Assembly: GCA_019828595.1 (NCBI GenBank)
Contig: JAHQRK010000011.1
Coordinates: 2,418,001-2,482,000, forward strand
Source of the DNA: Aphanomyces cochlioides
Lineage: Eukaryota > Oomycota > Saprolegniomycetes > Saprolegniales > Verrucalvaceae
Reading direction: 5' to 3'
Length of the DNA: 64,000 nucleotides
How positions within the stretch are numbered: position 1 is the first letter of the stretch; the number at the start of each line of letters is the position of its first letter. Positions 52,661 to 63,170 of this stretch are shown here, piece after piece. Under the pieces are notes generated by a model that saw only the letters and a program-made list of their open reading frames with translations, did no database searches and was not told the origin of the DNA. Position numbers and translations under genes: made by a program.

Positions 52661-53619
52661 ATGTCCAACGCCAACAGCTGTTCCGAGCTCCGTGAGACCA
52701 ACACTCACGGAGTCACCATCATTCCAGGTATTGTATCACCTCACCCACTTTCGTCGTCCAATCAGGATGGCGGAAGTGGTGTGAGTAATGTCTCTACACC
52801 TAACCCTAGGGCCGAAGTGGAGGTCGAGTTCGACCCCAACAGCGTCTCTGGAGACCAATCTGCGTCTCGCTCCACCAGCGCTTCACCTGGTGCTCCACTC
52901 GCCGGAGTTCCAGGGGGGGTCAACCTCAGTGGGTCAGTGGTTGACCCCCAGACCACTGTCGTTAACTTGTCTAGCGAAGCCCTCACTCAGGAGGGCGAAC
53001 CACTGGGGCCTTGTGCCTGTGGTGGCTGCTTCCCTGGACTCCAATTGGAGTCGATCCCCAGTGAAGGCGGCGAGAAAACGGGGTCCATGCCAGCCCTAGA
53101 GGCTACGAGGGCCCCCCCTATGGGCACACCCTGCGGTTCTGTCTACTTCCCCCCAGGGGCCTCTTCGGAGGGGCGGGGGCGGTATCCCGATTTGGGTTCT
53201 CGCCGGAGCAATGGTGTACCCCAGTCACCGTGCTGCGGGGATGGCATGGATTCCCCTTCTACCCCTGTCACTGGGGGTCTGGCCCCGGCCTTTCTCGTGA
53301 CCAATGGGACTGAGCCAGCAGCCACCAACCGCGTCGCCCCCTGTGCTGAGCCTCCTAGAACGGGAGAGGAAGAAGAAAAATCTCAAGAGGACGTGGATAT
53401 GGTCTCTGGAGACGCCGAGGGGAAGGATTCTACTGAATCCGAGGCCTTAACCGACGAGGGAAATACTCAAATTCACTCTGAGGTTGATGGGTCAGGCGAC
53501 ATTAACGGCCAAGCGAAGTCGTGTGATACTCCTGGAGAAGTTATTCAAGAGGAACAATCGACAAACAATGACAATGAACAGTCAAATCAAGACATTGTCG
53601 ACAAATCCGTTGCTCAAGG
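52661..53619 (+). pseudogene. LINE ORF1 of copy K, first part (interrupted)
   Basis: The ATG is at 52661. This part encodes residues 1 to about 319 (ending VAQ) before the insertion of L. With 61013-63092 it totals 959 + 2080 = 3039 nt, exactly the length of intact ORF1. It was therefore undamaged when L arrived. As it stands, translation would stop at the TAA created at the junction (GGTTAA). Confidence 0.93.
53607..53619. repeat. Target-site duplication of copy L, 3' side
   Basis: CCGTTGCTCAAGG is repeated at 61000-61012. A preceding T is ambiguous, so the duplication is 13-14 bp. It lies inside copy K's ORF1 and ends in GG at the element junction. Confidence 0.97.
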
Positions 53620-53745
53620 TTAAATGAGTTGTATTAACCTTATTTTTGAGCAAAGGCCCTAATGACTTACTAATTTGCCTCGTACTGTATAAATAGAACT
53701 TGGAAAACAGAATATGGCAAAGTGGTCATTGAACAGGAGATGAAG

Positions 53746-53768
53746 TGAGTGAGCCGTCAGCTCACTCA
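53746..53768 (-). other. Stop-codon hairpin at the end of ORF2 (copy L)
   Basis: TGAGTGAGC (53746-53754) and GCTCACTCA (53760-53768) form a perfect 9-bp stem with a 5-nt loop. The ORF2 stop TGA is the first three bases of the stem in the RNA. The stem is also perfect in copy I, shorter in C and F, and has one mismatch in B, E and H. Confidence 0.75.
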
Positions 53769-56700
53769 TGAAACGACACTGTCAGGAATGGCGTGTTGAC
53801 GTAACCAGGGGTCCGAAGATAGATGCTTGAGCACATTGAATACCTTGGTGTATCCCTTCTTGAGAGGGAGATCAACCAGGAGGTGTTGTAGATGTAGCTT
53901 GATCAAAGAGGCAGCATGAATGGCAACTTCCATCGGACTCTTCGCTGTGAGGTCGGGTCGAAAGGTGCGATCGGCACGTTGGAGCCATATTTGATAATAC
54001 ACGCAGGCTCGGACAATCGGCCAGATCTTCAGATAGCCACGGATGTAGTATCCATCGGACGGCTTGGGCGTCTCGTAGAACATTTCCAGACACGTGGACG
54101 GAAAGGAACACTCGAGCAGTCGCTGGATTGTCTTGAAGAAATACCAAACAGATTGACCATATCCACAAGAGAACAGGAAATGCTCGTACGTCTCATTGAC
54201 ACGACAGAAGACACACGTCGGCTTGGGGTCTTGGTACTGAAACAGATATTGCATGGCGTTGGCGCGGAGAAGGGTCTTGAAAATGAACTCTCCATATCGA
54301 GGGAGAATGTGGTCGGGTTGGAGGAAGGCGGCAAGTTGGGTAAGGCGCTTGGGGTCTTCGTAAAAGTTGGATGGCAGGTTGAGATGCTTGGTAGGAAGAA
54401 TGGACGAGCTGACAGCTGGAGAAGCTCTGATCTTAGCCGATTTCGAAGTCGCAAGCGCCAACAAGATCGGACTCGAGTCAGGGTGAATTATCCAGTGCCA
54501 TTCCATCCATTCAGAGCTTGGCGTCGGCAAGTGGAACACGGGAGCATCCTCTTCAGAAACAATCTCAAACAATCGTGATAACTTGGTCACCAAGATTGAG
54601 ATCCATTGTTTCGTTGGAGGGACAAAATTGGCTTGGCGGCAGGCACGGTTGATTTTGTCGAACAAGATCGAAGCTGGCCAAACTCGCTGACACGGAGTCA
54701 ACAAATGCGACAACTTCGTGATGTGAAGCGAAGCCAATACATTGGCTTGGTCTTGCGTCGATGTAGAGCACTGATCGTATAGGTCTTCGAGTCCAGGCAG
54801 ATACGAGTTGTGCCAAAGGGGAACATCCAAAGATGAGATGTGATTTGGACAGCCGTACGGAGTCCAGCGGGATTCAAACCAGCTACTCAATAAGGCTTTC
54901 CACATTGGAGTGATATTGGGATTCTTGTACAGTTGTCTGATGAATGCAGAAGTACCATTCGCCAAGAGGAGATCTCGGGGGGAACCCCATGGATGAAAAG
55001 CCTTCTCGAGGAGAGTATAGCCCGGCGTAATCCAGGCGGACATGGCAGACTTGCGGGGTGGGGTGGTGATGGCTTGAATGCATCTGATCATGACAGAGCG
55101 GTTGTGTTGTTGCCATAAAGCAAGTGCATGGTGCAGGCCTAAGCCACCGGACTTCTTCGGCATGAATATGATCTCCTTTTTGATCAAACGGAGGCCATGG
55201 ACAGAGGAGGATGGGTTGATTTCTTCACCATGCATAAATTGAAGCATGGCCTTGTCGATCTTTTTGGCCAGGTCTTTGTCGGCAGGGACAAAAGCCAGTT
55301 GGTACCATAACACAGGCAGACATATGCTGTGCAGGATAGTGACTTTTCCGGCCATGGTTCGAGCCTTGTAGAGCCACAAAGACAAGCGAGCCACAAACTT
55401 CTCAAACACGTAATTGAAACGTGCCAATGGAGAAAGATTGGGCGCAACCAAGATACCAAGAGCCTTCACGGGACTGTCGGAAGTAACTTGTAGTGAGGCA
55501 AGGTTCCCATTCAACTGGCTGTAGGTCAGAATTTGGGTCTTGTCTACGTTGAGTCGGAAACCAGACTTGTCGCAAAAGGTTTGAACCAATGCAAGCTGCC
55601 GGTGGAGGCATGTCTCATTTGCCGCATAGAGTTGCGAGTCGTCGGCAAAGTAACTCCCAGTGTGGTAGCGATCCCCACACTTGATGCCATAGTTGGAGTG
55701 TTGCCGTAGGAGTTGGCACATCGGTTCCAAAGCGATCACAAACAGAAGTGGCGACAGTGGATCACCTTGCAACACACCGCGTGAGATGTGAACTGGCTTG
55801 GACAAGAAGCCGTTCACCAAGATGCGAGACTTGCGGCCCGAGTACAGTACGCGAACCATGTCAACAAAGGTTTCGGGAAAGCCATAGTGACGGAGGACGC
55901 GGAGCAAGTACGCGTGGTCCACGCGATCAAAAGCTTTCTCAAAGTCAAGCAGTGCCACCATCGAGGACGGACTGTGTAGTTTGATGTGGTGCAGCATGTC
56001 ATCCAGTCGTGCAATATTGGTTTGGATATTGCTTCGACGGATAAAGCCTTGCTGGTCCGGGTGGATGATGTGTCGAATGTGGCGCTGGAGTCGATAAGCC
56101 AGAATACTCGTCAGGATTTTCACATCCGTGTTGAGTAGGCTAATGGGCCGATAGTTCTTGGCCTGTGACTTGGGGCCTTTCTTGTGCAGCAACACCAGCG
56201 TACTGACAAGTTGCATGGGAGTCAAGCGAGGGTGAGAATGGAGCTGGTGTGTGAATAGCAGCTCCAATACCAACGACCACTTGTGAGGTGCAAGTTTGAG
56301 GACTTCGAATGGCAGAGCGTTGGGACCTGGCGCTGAGTTCGAACTGCTGTGTCGAATAGCATGATAGAACTCGTTGGCGCGCAAGGGAGCCGACAGCTCT
56401 TTCTGGGCTTGCTCTGGCAGTTGCTTGTGTCGAGTCAATGGGGTCAGAAATGACGACACTTCGTCTCCAGATCGCTGCACCTCGGGAGCTGCAAACAAGT
56501 CCTTGTAGTAGTCGACCAGGACGTCAGACATGCCTTGTTGATTGGAGATAACATTTCCATTGACATCCACCAACTCTTTGAAGACTGTCTTCTTCAAGGG
56601 GGTAGGGACAGGGGACATGAAGTGGAACTTGGACGAGCGCTCTGCTTTGTACAAGTGAAGTTGGAACGCCTGGTCTTGACGAAACTGCTTGTCTCGATCT

Positions 56701-57821
56701 TGCAGCTCGTGAATTTGCTTTTGAAGGTCTCGCACTCGATCCACCAGCACTGAATCTTGACGCATGTTGGGGACTTGCAAAAGCGAAGCGATCTCGACAG
56801 CTAACTTCTTCAACGGCAGACGTTGTTTCTCCAATCGTTGAGAATGGAATTCTTTGAGTTGGGAGCGGATATCATTGACCAGCATGTCGTAGGCCTTGGA
56901 GATATTGTGGAATGTTGGAGACTTGTCCAAAAATCGATCCAGACATCCATGAACAATCTCGGCCGCTCGTGGTAGACGAAGTAGCCAAGTTGGAGCTTTC
57001 CATGATCCAGAGCCATGGCGCAATGTTTGACGCTTTGTGATGATACGACAAGCCACGTGGTCAGCCTGTGGAACGTGTGGCATGTGCGTCGCCTTCCAAT
57101 GACGAATACCCGCCAAGGTGGACGAACAAAAGATGTAGTCAAGTCGGTTGGTGAGTGTGGGACTTGTGAAGGTTCTTGCCACGGGGTTTTGACGGCGAAA
57201 CAGATCCACCAGAGACAAACTGTGCATCCATTGTTCCAGTTGAAGGGTGCCGGCCATGGTGGAGGTACTGGGTCTCAACGAATCCAAATCTTTGTTGAGA
57301 GTGCAGTTGAAATCTCCTCCAACAATGTGGAGCGCATGTGGAGGAAAGTCGCGTGGCAATTCTTCGAAGTAACTTGCTCGTTCTTGGAAGGCTGCCGGCG
57401 CATAGATATTGTGGAGAACGACTGTCAGTGGACCCAGAGTACATCGCACTTGTAGATAACGACCACGAAGCACTGGGTTGTCATGAGGGACTTGAGTGGC
57501 GTTCTTCAAAGGAGAGTGAGGATGTATCAACGTAGCCAGACCTCCAGTGGCTGGCGACGTGGATACTTCAGGGTAAATAGGCTCTTCAAAGAACAAAGAG
57601 CCTTCGTGGTTTGTGATGCGTTGCCAATGGAACGCAACACGGTCGTGGAGACTTGGCGTGCGGAAACGGGTTTCTTGGATAAAGGAAACGTCGTGAACAC
57701 TTGATAGTTTGTCGAGGATGTACCGATGACTGTTGGAGAAGCCATTGGTGTTGAGGGAGATGATTTGTGGGTCCCAGTCCACGAGTTCAGTTGGGACATC
57801 GGAGAAGTTGTTGTCAATCAT
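53766..57821 (-). CDS. LINE ORF2, intact, 1351 aa (copy L)
   Basis: The ATG is at 57821-57819 and the TGA at 53768-53766. The full motif set is present: LNTNG, QET, GGDFN, RLDY, ADH, the RT motifs with YFADD, and the CCHC motif. Differences from copy B include MIDNN at the start, GIRHWK for GLRHWK near 240, NVISNQQ for NVVSNQQ near 425, NGTSAF for NGSSAF near 957, and DPWLRQHAIPDS at the end. The shared NGTSAF links it to fragment J. Confidence 0.94.
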   Translation of the reverse strand: MIDNNFSDVPTELVDWDPQIISLNTNGFSNSHRYILDKLSSVHDVSFIQETRFRTPSLHDRVAFHWQRITNHEGSLFFEEPIYPEVSTSPATGGLATLIHPHSPLKNATQVPHDNPVLRGRYLQVRCTLGPLTVVLHNIYAPAAFQERASYFEELPRDFPPHALHIVGGDFNCTLNKDLDSLRPSTSTMAGTLQLEQWMHSLSLVDLFRRQNPVARTFTSPTLTNRLDYIFCSSTLAGIRHWKATHMPHVPQADHVACRIITKRQTLRHGSGSWKAPTWLLRLPRAAEIVHGCLDRFLDKSPTFHNISKAYDMLVNDIRSQLKEFHSQRLEKQRLPLKKLAVEIASLLQVPNMRQDSVLVDRVRDLQKQIHELQDRDKQFRQDQAFQLHLYKAERSSKFHFMSPVPTPLKKTVFKELVDVNGNVISNQQGMSDVLVDYYKDLFAAPEVQRSGDEVSSFLTPLTRHKQLPEQAQKELSAPLRANEFYHAIRHSSSNSAPGPNALPFEVLKLAPHKWSLVLELLFTHQLHSHPRLTPMQLVSTLVLLHKKGPKSQAKNYRPISLLNTDVKILTSILAYRLQRHIRHIIHPDQQGFIRRSNIQTNIARLDDMLHHIKLHSPSSMVALLDFEKAFDRVDHAYLLRVLRHYGFPETFVDMVRVLYSGRKSRILVNGFLSKPVHISRGVLQGDPLSPLLFVIALEPMCQLLRQHSNYGIKCGDRYHTGSYFADDSQLYAANETCLHRQLALVQTFCDKSGFRLNVDKTQILTYSQLNGNLASLQVTSDSPVKALGILVAPNLSPLARFNYVFEKFVARLSLWLYKARTMAGKVTILHSICLPVLWYQLAFVPADKDLAKKIDKAMLQFMHGEEINPSSSVHGLRLIKKEIIFMPKKSGGLGLHHALALWQQHNRSVMIRCIQAITTPPRKSAMSAWITPGYTLLEKAFHPWGSPRDLLLANGTSAFIRQLYKNPNITPMWKALLSSWFESRWTPYGCPNHISSLDVPLWHNSYLPGLEDLYDQCSTSTQDQANVLASLHITKLSHLLTPCQRVWPASILFDKINRACRQANFVPPTKQWISILVTKLSRLFEIVSEEDAPVFHLPTPSSEWMEWHWIIHPDSSPILLALATSKSAKIRASPAVSSSILPTKHLNLPSNFYEDPKRLTQLAAFLQPDHILPRYGEFIFKTLLRANAMQYLFQYQDPKPTCVFCRVNETYEHFLFSCGYGQSVWYFFKTIQRLLECSFPSTCLEMFYETPKPSDGYYIRGYLKIWPIVRACVYYQIWLQRADRTFRPDLTAKSPMEVAIHAASLIKLHLQHLLVDLPLKKGYTKVFNVLKHLSSDPWLRQHAIPDSVVS

Positions 57822-57899
57822 CACGAGTACAGATGAAAATGAGTAGAATGGAGGGGTGAGAGGGGAGGTTGAAATGGATTGAAGCAGGGGATAGAAGCC

Positions 57900-60800
57900 T
57901 TAGAGTTGATCGTCCTCCAAATCGAGGGGATCAATTTCGTCGGCGTTCATGGAGTGGTGAGCTTTGCTGCAGAGCTCGTCGATGTGGTAATTGTTGGTGA
58001 TGCTTTTGAGCATCGAGATGGCCGACAAGACGGGAGCCGGCAAAGTGAACTTCTCGAGATTGTCGCTGAAGTTTTCGATCAAAGCAAACAGCGACCAGTC
58101 CGTCAAGCAGTTGGTGTCAGGCAATCTTGTTGCTTCTTGGTTCAATAGAACAGTCAGTGCCTCCGAGTTTGTGTAGAGGTCTGGGGCCCGATTTGAGAGG
58201 AATAAGTCAATCGTAGCAAGTGCAAAGAGGATGCGCTTGATCTCTGGTATGTCCGTGGTCAATTCTTCCAAGATTTCTGACGGGTGAATCTTGTATTGAG
58301 CCATGAAGTTGACGTGATGTTTGTAGTTGTGAGGCTTGCCTTGAGCTTTTAACAAAGCCATCTTGCGCTCAATAGTCTTGGTTGCAACAAGTGACTGAAA
58401 CAAACTGAGGTCTTCATCTTGTGCGTACATAGCATGTGCAACGAGCTGAGGATCATCTCGCAAAATGCGTTGACATTCGGTGATACTGCCTTCGACTTTC
58501 TTGTCTCGAATGATCTTCTTCGCCAATTCGAGGTGGGCTGCAGCAGACTTGTTAAGTCGTTGTTTCTTCGCTTTGCCTTTGGTCTTTTTCGGGCGTGGCG
58601 CACTTGAATCTTCCAATACAATTCGAGGCACTGCAAAGTCTTCAAACGAGAGTTCCACGTCGTCTTCTTCGAGGATATGAAAACGGTTGGATGTCGGCAG
58701 GGGATCCAAACGTGGGGACGAAGGCAAAGTACGTTTTGGAGCTGGTCCAGACCGGTAGCCCGTTACCAATTGAAGGTCCAGCGAGTTCTTGGGCTGCTCA
58801 CTTGGTGGAGCAAGAGCGGGCGATTCGTTGGTAGACATTTCCACATCTTCTTGTTGTTTGTCTTGTCCATTGTTGTTAGGGGGATCGCTGTCACCAAACA
58901 TATCGACATCAGAGCCATGAGAAGGAGCTGTTGGCTGTGGTTGTTCATCTTGACCATCTTCAGATGCCTCAGTTGAGTCGGCCTTGCCTTCCGCATTTGT
59001 TCCAGGGTCTTGATCATGATCGTCTCCATCATGTTCAGGTTCTTTTTCTCCTGACGGAGGAGATTTTGCCGCTGCCTTGGCCGCTTTTGCCTTCGCTTTT
59101 TCAGCCTTGGCCTCTGCACGTCGTGAAACAATCGACGGAGGCAATGTCTTGTTCAGAGCAGCGATCTTGTGCTGAAACACGACGACAAAAGGCTGACCCG
59201 ACGGATCCGTAATGGTGATTTCGCGTAGTGCGTCGCCGGATTTTGGCACCAGCACTGCAGGAGGCGCAGACGACTTGAAAATGACTCTCAAATGCGGCGA
59301 CTTGATGTTCTGACCAGCAGTAGGGTTGAATGCTGCTATCACTGACTTGGTCAATGCAGCCATTTTCTTGACAATCGCCTTGGCCATCGAAGGGTGACTG
59401 ACCTTGTTGAACGTAACGTAGTAGTTGTTGCCATAACGCGAGTACTTGGGAACCAGGAAGTCTTTGCCACCAAGTCGAAACGTTGTGCCTCCCATTTCCA
59501 CGCACGTAGACAAGTTGTAACTTGAGATCACAATGGTCTGTGGGTTCTTCTTGTGGATCAAAATGTTCGGAAATTTGGAGCCCCATAACGAACCAGGATT
59601 TTCCTTGACAAATTGATCGCAGATGACTTTTTCGGACCAGTCCTTGTAGCCTTCGCCCAACTTGACTGTGAGCTCGTACACTTGGGACTGGGGGGTGAGC
59701 AAAATGTTTTCAATGAAGGCGTCCATGTCACCAGAGTCTTTGTAGAATGCGTCCGCCATGGCCTCGCATCGCGCAATATCGTCATCGGCAATAGCATGAG
59801 CACCAGTGTTGCGATGTTTCGCGCCTTTGGGGGCATTGCCTTGCTTGGAATCTTTCTTGGACGAAGCTGAATCCTTGGCGGGAGTCTTTTGCGTCCATGG
59901 ATTGGCCTTTTCAGCGTTTTGTTGCTCTTGATCGCCTTGTATTTTGTCTGCCGCGGTAGGAGGATCAACAGCGCCATTTCCTTGAGCAACGGATTTGTCG
60001 ACAATGTCTTGATTTGACTGGTCATTGTCATTGTTTGTCGATTGTTCCTCGTGAATAACTTCTCCAGGAGTATCACACGGCTTCGCTTGGCCGTTAATGT
60101 CGCCTGACCCATCAACCTCAGAGTGAATTTGAGTATTTCCCTCGTCGGTTAAGGCCTCGGTTTCAGTAGAATCCTTCCCCTCGGCGTCTCCAGAGACCAT
60201 ATCCACGTCCTCTTGAGATTGTTCTTCTTCCTCTCCCGTTCTAGGAGGCTCAGCACAGGGGGCGACGCGGTTGGTGGCTGCTGGCTCAGTCCCATTGGTC
60301 ACGAGAAAGGCCGGGGCCAGACCCCCAGTGACAGGGGTAGAAGGGGAATCCATGCCATCCCCGCAGCACGGTGACTGGGGTACACCATTGCTCCGGCGAG
60401 AACCCAAATCGGGATACCGCCCCCGCCCCTCCGAAGAGGCCCCTGGGGGGAAGTAGACAGAACCGCAGGGTGTGCCCATAGGGGGGGCCCTCGTAGCCTC
60501 TAGGGCTGGCATGGACCCCGTTTTCTCGCCGCCTTCACTGGGGATCGACTCCAATTGGAGTCCAGGGAAGCAGCCACCACAGGCACAAGGCCCCAGTGGT
60601 TCGCCCTCCTGAGTGAGGGCTTCGCTAGACAAGTTAACGACAGTGGTCTGGGGGTCAACCACTGACCCACTGAGGTTGACCCCCCCTGGAACTCCGGCGA
60701 GTGGAGCACCAGGTGAAGCGCTGGTGGAGCGAGACGCAGATTGGTCTCCAGAGACGCTGTTGGGGTCGAACTCGACCTCCACTTCGGCCCTAGGGTTAGG

Positions 60801-60938
60801 TGTAGAGACATTACTCACACCACTTCCGCCATCCTGATTGGACGACGAAAGTGGGTGAGGTGATACAATACCTGGAATGATGGTGACTCCGTGAGTGTTG
60901 GTCTCACGGAGCTCGGAACAGCTGTTGGCGTTGGACAT
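57900..60938 (-). CDS. LINE ORF1 protein, 1012 aa (copy L)
   Basis: The ATG is at 60938-60936 and the TAA at 57902-57900. It is the most divergent ORF1 in the window, though still very close: EEEEQSQ for EEEEKSQ, KPCDTPGEVIHEE near 286-298, TPAKDSA for TPGKDSA, ASEDGQDE for ASGDRQDE and VDMFGDS for VDMSGDS. Several of its variants (the SSAPP and EPEHDGDD stretches) are shared with copy A, showing mosaic descent. An upstream in-frame extension exists only because it reads antisense through copy K and is not part of the protein. Confidence 0.92.
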   Translation of the reverse strand: MSNANSCSELRETNTHGVTIIPGIVSPHPLSSSNQDGGSGVSNVSTPNPRAEVEVEFDPNSVSGDQSASRSTSASPGAPLAGVPGGVNLSGSVVDPQTTVVNLSSEALTQEGEPLGPCACGGCFPGLQLESIPSEGGEKTGSMPALEATRAPPMGTPCGSVYFPPGASSEGRGRYPDLGSRRSNGVPQSPCCGDGMDSPSTPVTGGLAPAFLVTNGTEPAATNRVAPCAEPPRTGEEEEQSQEDVDMVSGDAEGKDSTETEALTDEGNTQIHSEVDGSGDINGQAKPCDTPGEVIHEEQSTNNDNDQSNQDIVDKSVAQGNGAVDPPTAADKIQGDQEQQNAEKANPWTQKTPAKDSASSKKDSKQGNAPKGAKHRNTGAHAIADDDIARCEAMADAFYKDSGDMDAFIENILLTPQSQVYELTVKLGEGYKDWSEKVICDQFVKENPGSLWGSKFPNILIHKKNPQTIVISSYNLSTCVEMGGTTFRLGGKDFLVPKYSRYGNNYYVTFNKVSHPSMAKAIVKKMAALTKSVIAAFNPTAGQNIKSPHLRVIFKSSAPPAVLVPKSGDALREITITDPSGQPFVVVFQHKIAALNKTLPPSIVSRRAEAKAEKAKAKAAKAAAKSPPSGEKEPEHDGDDHDQDPGTNAEGKADSTEASEDGQDEQPQPTAPSHGSDVDMFGDSDPPNNNGQDKQQEDVEMSTNESPALAPPSEQPKNSLDLQLVTGYRSGPAPKRTLPSSPRLDPLPTSNRFHILEEDDVELSFEDFAVPRIVLEDSSAPRPKKTKGKAKKQRLNKSAAAHLELAKKIIRDKKVEGSITECQRILRDDPQLVAHAMYAQDEDLSLFQSLVATKTIERKMALLKAQGKPHNYKHHVNFMAQYKIHPSEILEELTTDIPEIKRILFALATIDLFLSNRAPDLYTNSEALTVLLNQEATRLPDTNCLTDWSLFALIENFSDNLEKFTLPAPVLSAISMLKSITNNYHIDELCSKAHHSMNADEIDPLDLEDDQL

Positions 60939-60999
60939 TTTGAGCGCGGCGGCACTTGATAACTTCTTGACTTGAGGGGTACGAGGCAAATTCGGAAGT

Positions 61000-61012
61000 C
61001 CGTTGCTCAAGG
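61000..61012. repeat. Target-site duplication of copy L, 5' side
   Basis: CCGTTGCTCAAGG duplicates 53607-53619. Copy K's ORF1 continues directly after it. Confidence 0.97.
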
Positions 61013-63092
61013 AAATGGCGCTGTTGATCCTCCTACCGCGGCAGACAAAATACAAGGCGATCAAGAGCAACAAAACGCTGAAAAGGCCAATCCATGGACG
61101 CAAAAGACTCCCGGCAAGGATTCAGCTTCGTCCAAGAAAGATTCCAAGCAAGGCAATGCCCCCAAAGGCGCGAAACATCGCAACACTGGTGCTCATGCTA
61201 TTGCCGATGACGATATTGCGCGATGCGAGGCCATGGCGGACGCATTCTACAAAGACTCTGGTGACATGGACGCCTTCATTGAAAACATTTTGCTCACCCC
61301 CCAGTCCCAAGTGTACGAGCTCACAGTCAAGTTGGGCGAAGGCTACAAGGACTGGTCCGAAAAAGTCATCTGCGATCAATTTGTCAAGGAAAATCCTGGT
61401 TCGTTATGGGGCTCCAAATTTCCGAACATTTTGATCCACAAGAAGAACCCACAGACCATTGTGATCTCAAGTTACAACTTGTCTACGTGCGTGGAAATGG
61501 GAGGCACAACGTTTCGACTTGGTGGCAAAGATTTCCTGGTTCCCAAGTACTCGCGTTATGGCAACAACTACTACGTTACGTTCAACAAGGTCAGTCACCC
61601 TTCGATGGCCAAGGCGATTGTCAAGAAAATGGCTGCATTGACCAAGTCAGTGATAGCAGCATTCAACCCTACTGCTGGTCAGAACATCAAGTCGCCGCAT
61701 TTGAGAGTCATTTTCAAGTCGCCTGCGCCTCCAGCAGTGTTGGTGCCAAAATCCGGCGACACACTACGCGAAATCACCATTACGGATCCGTCGGGTCAGC
61801 CTTTTGTCGTCGTGTTTCAGCACAAGATCGCTGCTCTGAACAAGACATTGCCTCCGTCGATTGTTTCACGACGTGCAGAGGCCAAGGCTGAAAAAGCGAA
61901 GGCAAAAGCGGCCAAGGCAGCGGCAAAATCTCCTCCGTCAGGAGAAAAAGAACCTGAACCTGATGGAGACGATCATGATCAAGACCTTGGAACAAATGCG
62001 GAAGGCGAGGCCGACTCAACTGAGGCATCTGGAGATCGTCAAGATGAACAACCACAGCCAACAGCTCCTTCTCATGGCTCTGATGTCGATATGTCTGGTG
62101 ACAGCGATCCCCCTAACAACAATGGACAAGACAAACAACAAGAAGATGTGGAAATGTCTACCAACGAATCGCCCGCTCTTGCTCCACCAAGTGAGCAGCC
62201 CAAGAACTCGCTGGACCTTCAATTGGTAACGGGCTACCGGTCTGGACCAGCTCCAAAACGTACTTTGCCTTCGTCCCCACGTTTGGATCCCCTGCCGACA
62301 TCCAACCGTTTTCATATCCTCGAAGAAGACGACGTGGAACTCTCGTTTGAAGACTTTGCAGTGCCTCGAATTGTATTGGAAGATTCAAGTGCGCCACGCC
62401 CGAAAAAGACCAAAGGCAAAGCGAAGAAACAACGACTTAACAAGTCTGCTGCAGCCCACCTCGAATTGGCGAAGAAGATCATTCGAGACAAGAAAGTCGA
62501 AGGCAGTATCACCGAATGTCAACGCATTTTGCGAGATGATCCTCAGCTCGTTGCACATGCTATGTACGCACAAGATGAAGACCTCAGTTTGTTTCAGTCA
62601 CTTGTTGCAACCAAGACTATTGAGCGCAAGATGGCTTTGTTAAAAGCTCAAGGCAAGCCTCACAACTACAAACATCACGTCAACTTCATGGCTCAATACA
62701 AGATTCACCCGTCAGAAATCTTGGAAGAATTGACCACGGACATACCAGAGATCAAGCGCATCCTCTTTGCACTTGCTACGATTGACTTATTCCTCTCAAA
62801 TCGGGCCCCAGACCTCTACACAAACTCGGAGGCACTGACTGTTCTATTGAACCAAGAAGCAACAAGATTGCCTGACACCAACTGCTTGACGGACTGGTCG
62901 CTGTTTGCTTTGATCGAAAACTTCAGCGACAATCTCGAGAAGTTCACTTTGCCGGCTCCCGTCTTGTCGGCCATCTCGATGCTCAAAAGCATCACCAACA
63001 ATTACCACATCGACGAGCTCTGCAGCAAAGCTCACCACTCCATGAACGCCGACGAAATTGATCCCCTCGATTTGGAGGACGATCAACTCTAA
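61013..63092 (+). pseudogene. LINE ORF1 of copy K, second part
   Basis: This encodes residues about 320-1012, from GNGAVDPP to the normal acidic C-terminus and TAA at 63090-63092. The frame is fully open, containing the putative folded core, the Ala/Lys-rich segment, the basic NLS-like stretch and the helical C-terminal region. It lacks its own start because copy L separates it from the first part. One change from copy B is GDTLRE for GDALRE near 570. Confidence 0.93.
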
Positions 63093-63170
63093 GGCTTCTA
63101 TCCCCTGCTTCAATCCATTTCAACCTCCCCTCTCACCCCTCCATTCTACTCATTTTCATCTGTACTCGTG

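Larger units (their letters stand above)
53620..60999 (-). mobile_element. LINE copy L, complete, both ORFs intact, nested in K
   Basis: This 7380-bp copy is inserted antisense into ORF1 of copy K with a perfect 13-bp duplication. Both ORFs are full length. Its 3' UTR has the perfect 9-bp hairpin around the ORF2 stop. It is one of two copies in the window (with B) that are complete with no visible defect, and because it is nested it must be younger than K. Confidence 0.96.

Noticed and set aside
52796..52812. Telomere-like CCTAACCCTAGGG string in ORF1
   Set aside because: It is a single occurrence within conserved coding sequence, not a tandem tract.
51854..53625. A 589-codon chimeric ORF joining ORF2 (J) and ORF1 (K)
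   Set aside because: It is an accidental in-frame fusion across the K insertion point, begins after a nonsense codon in J and ends at the TAA created by copy L.
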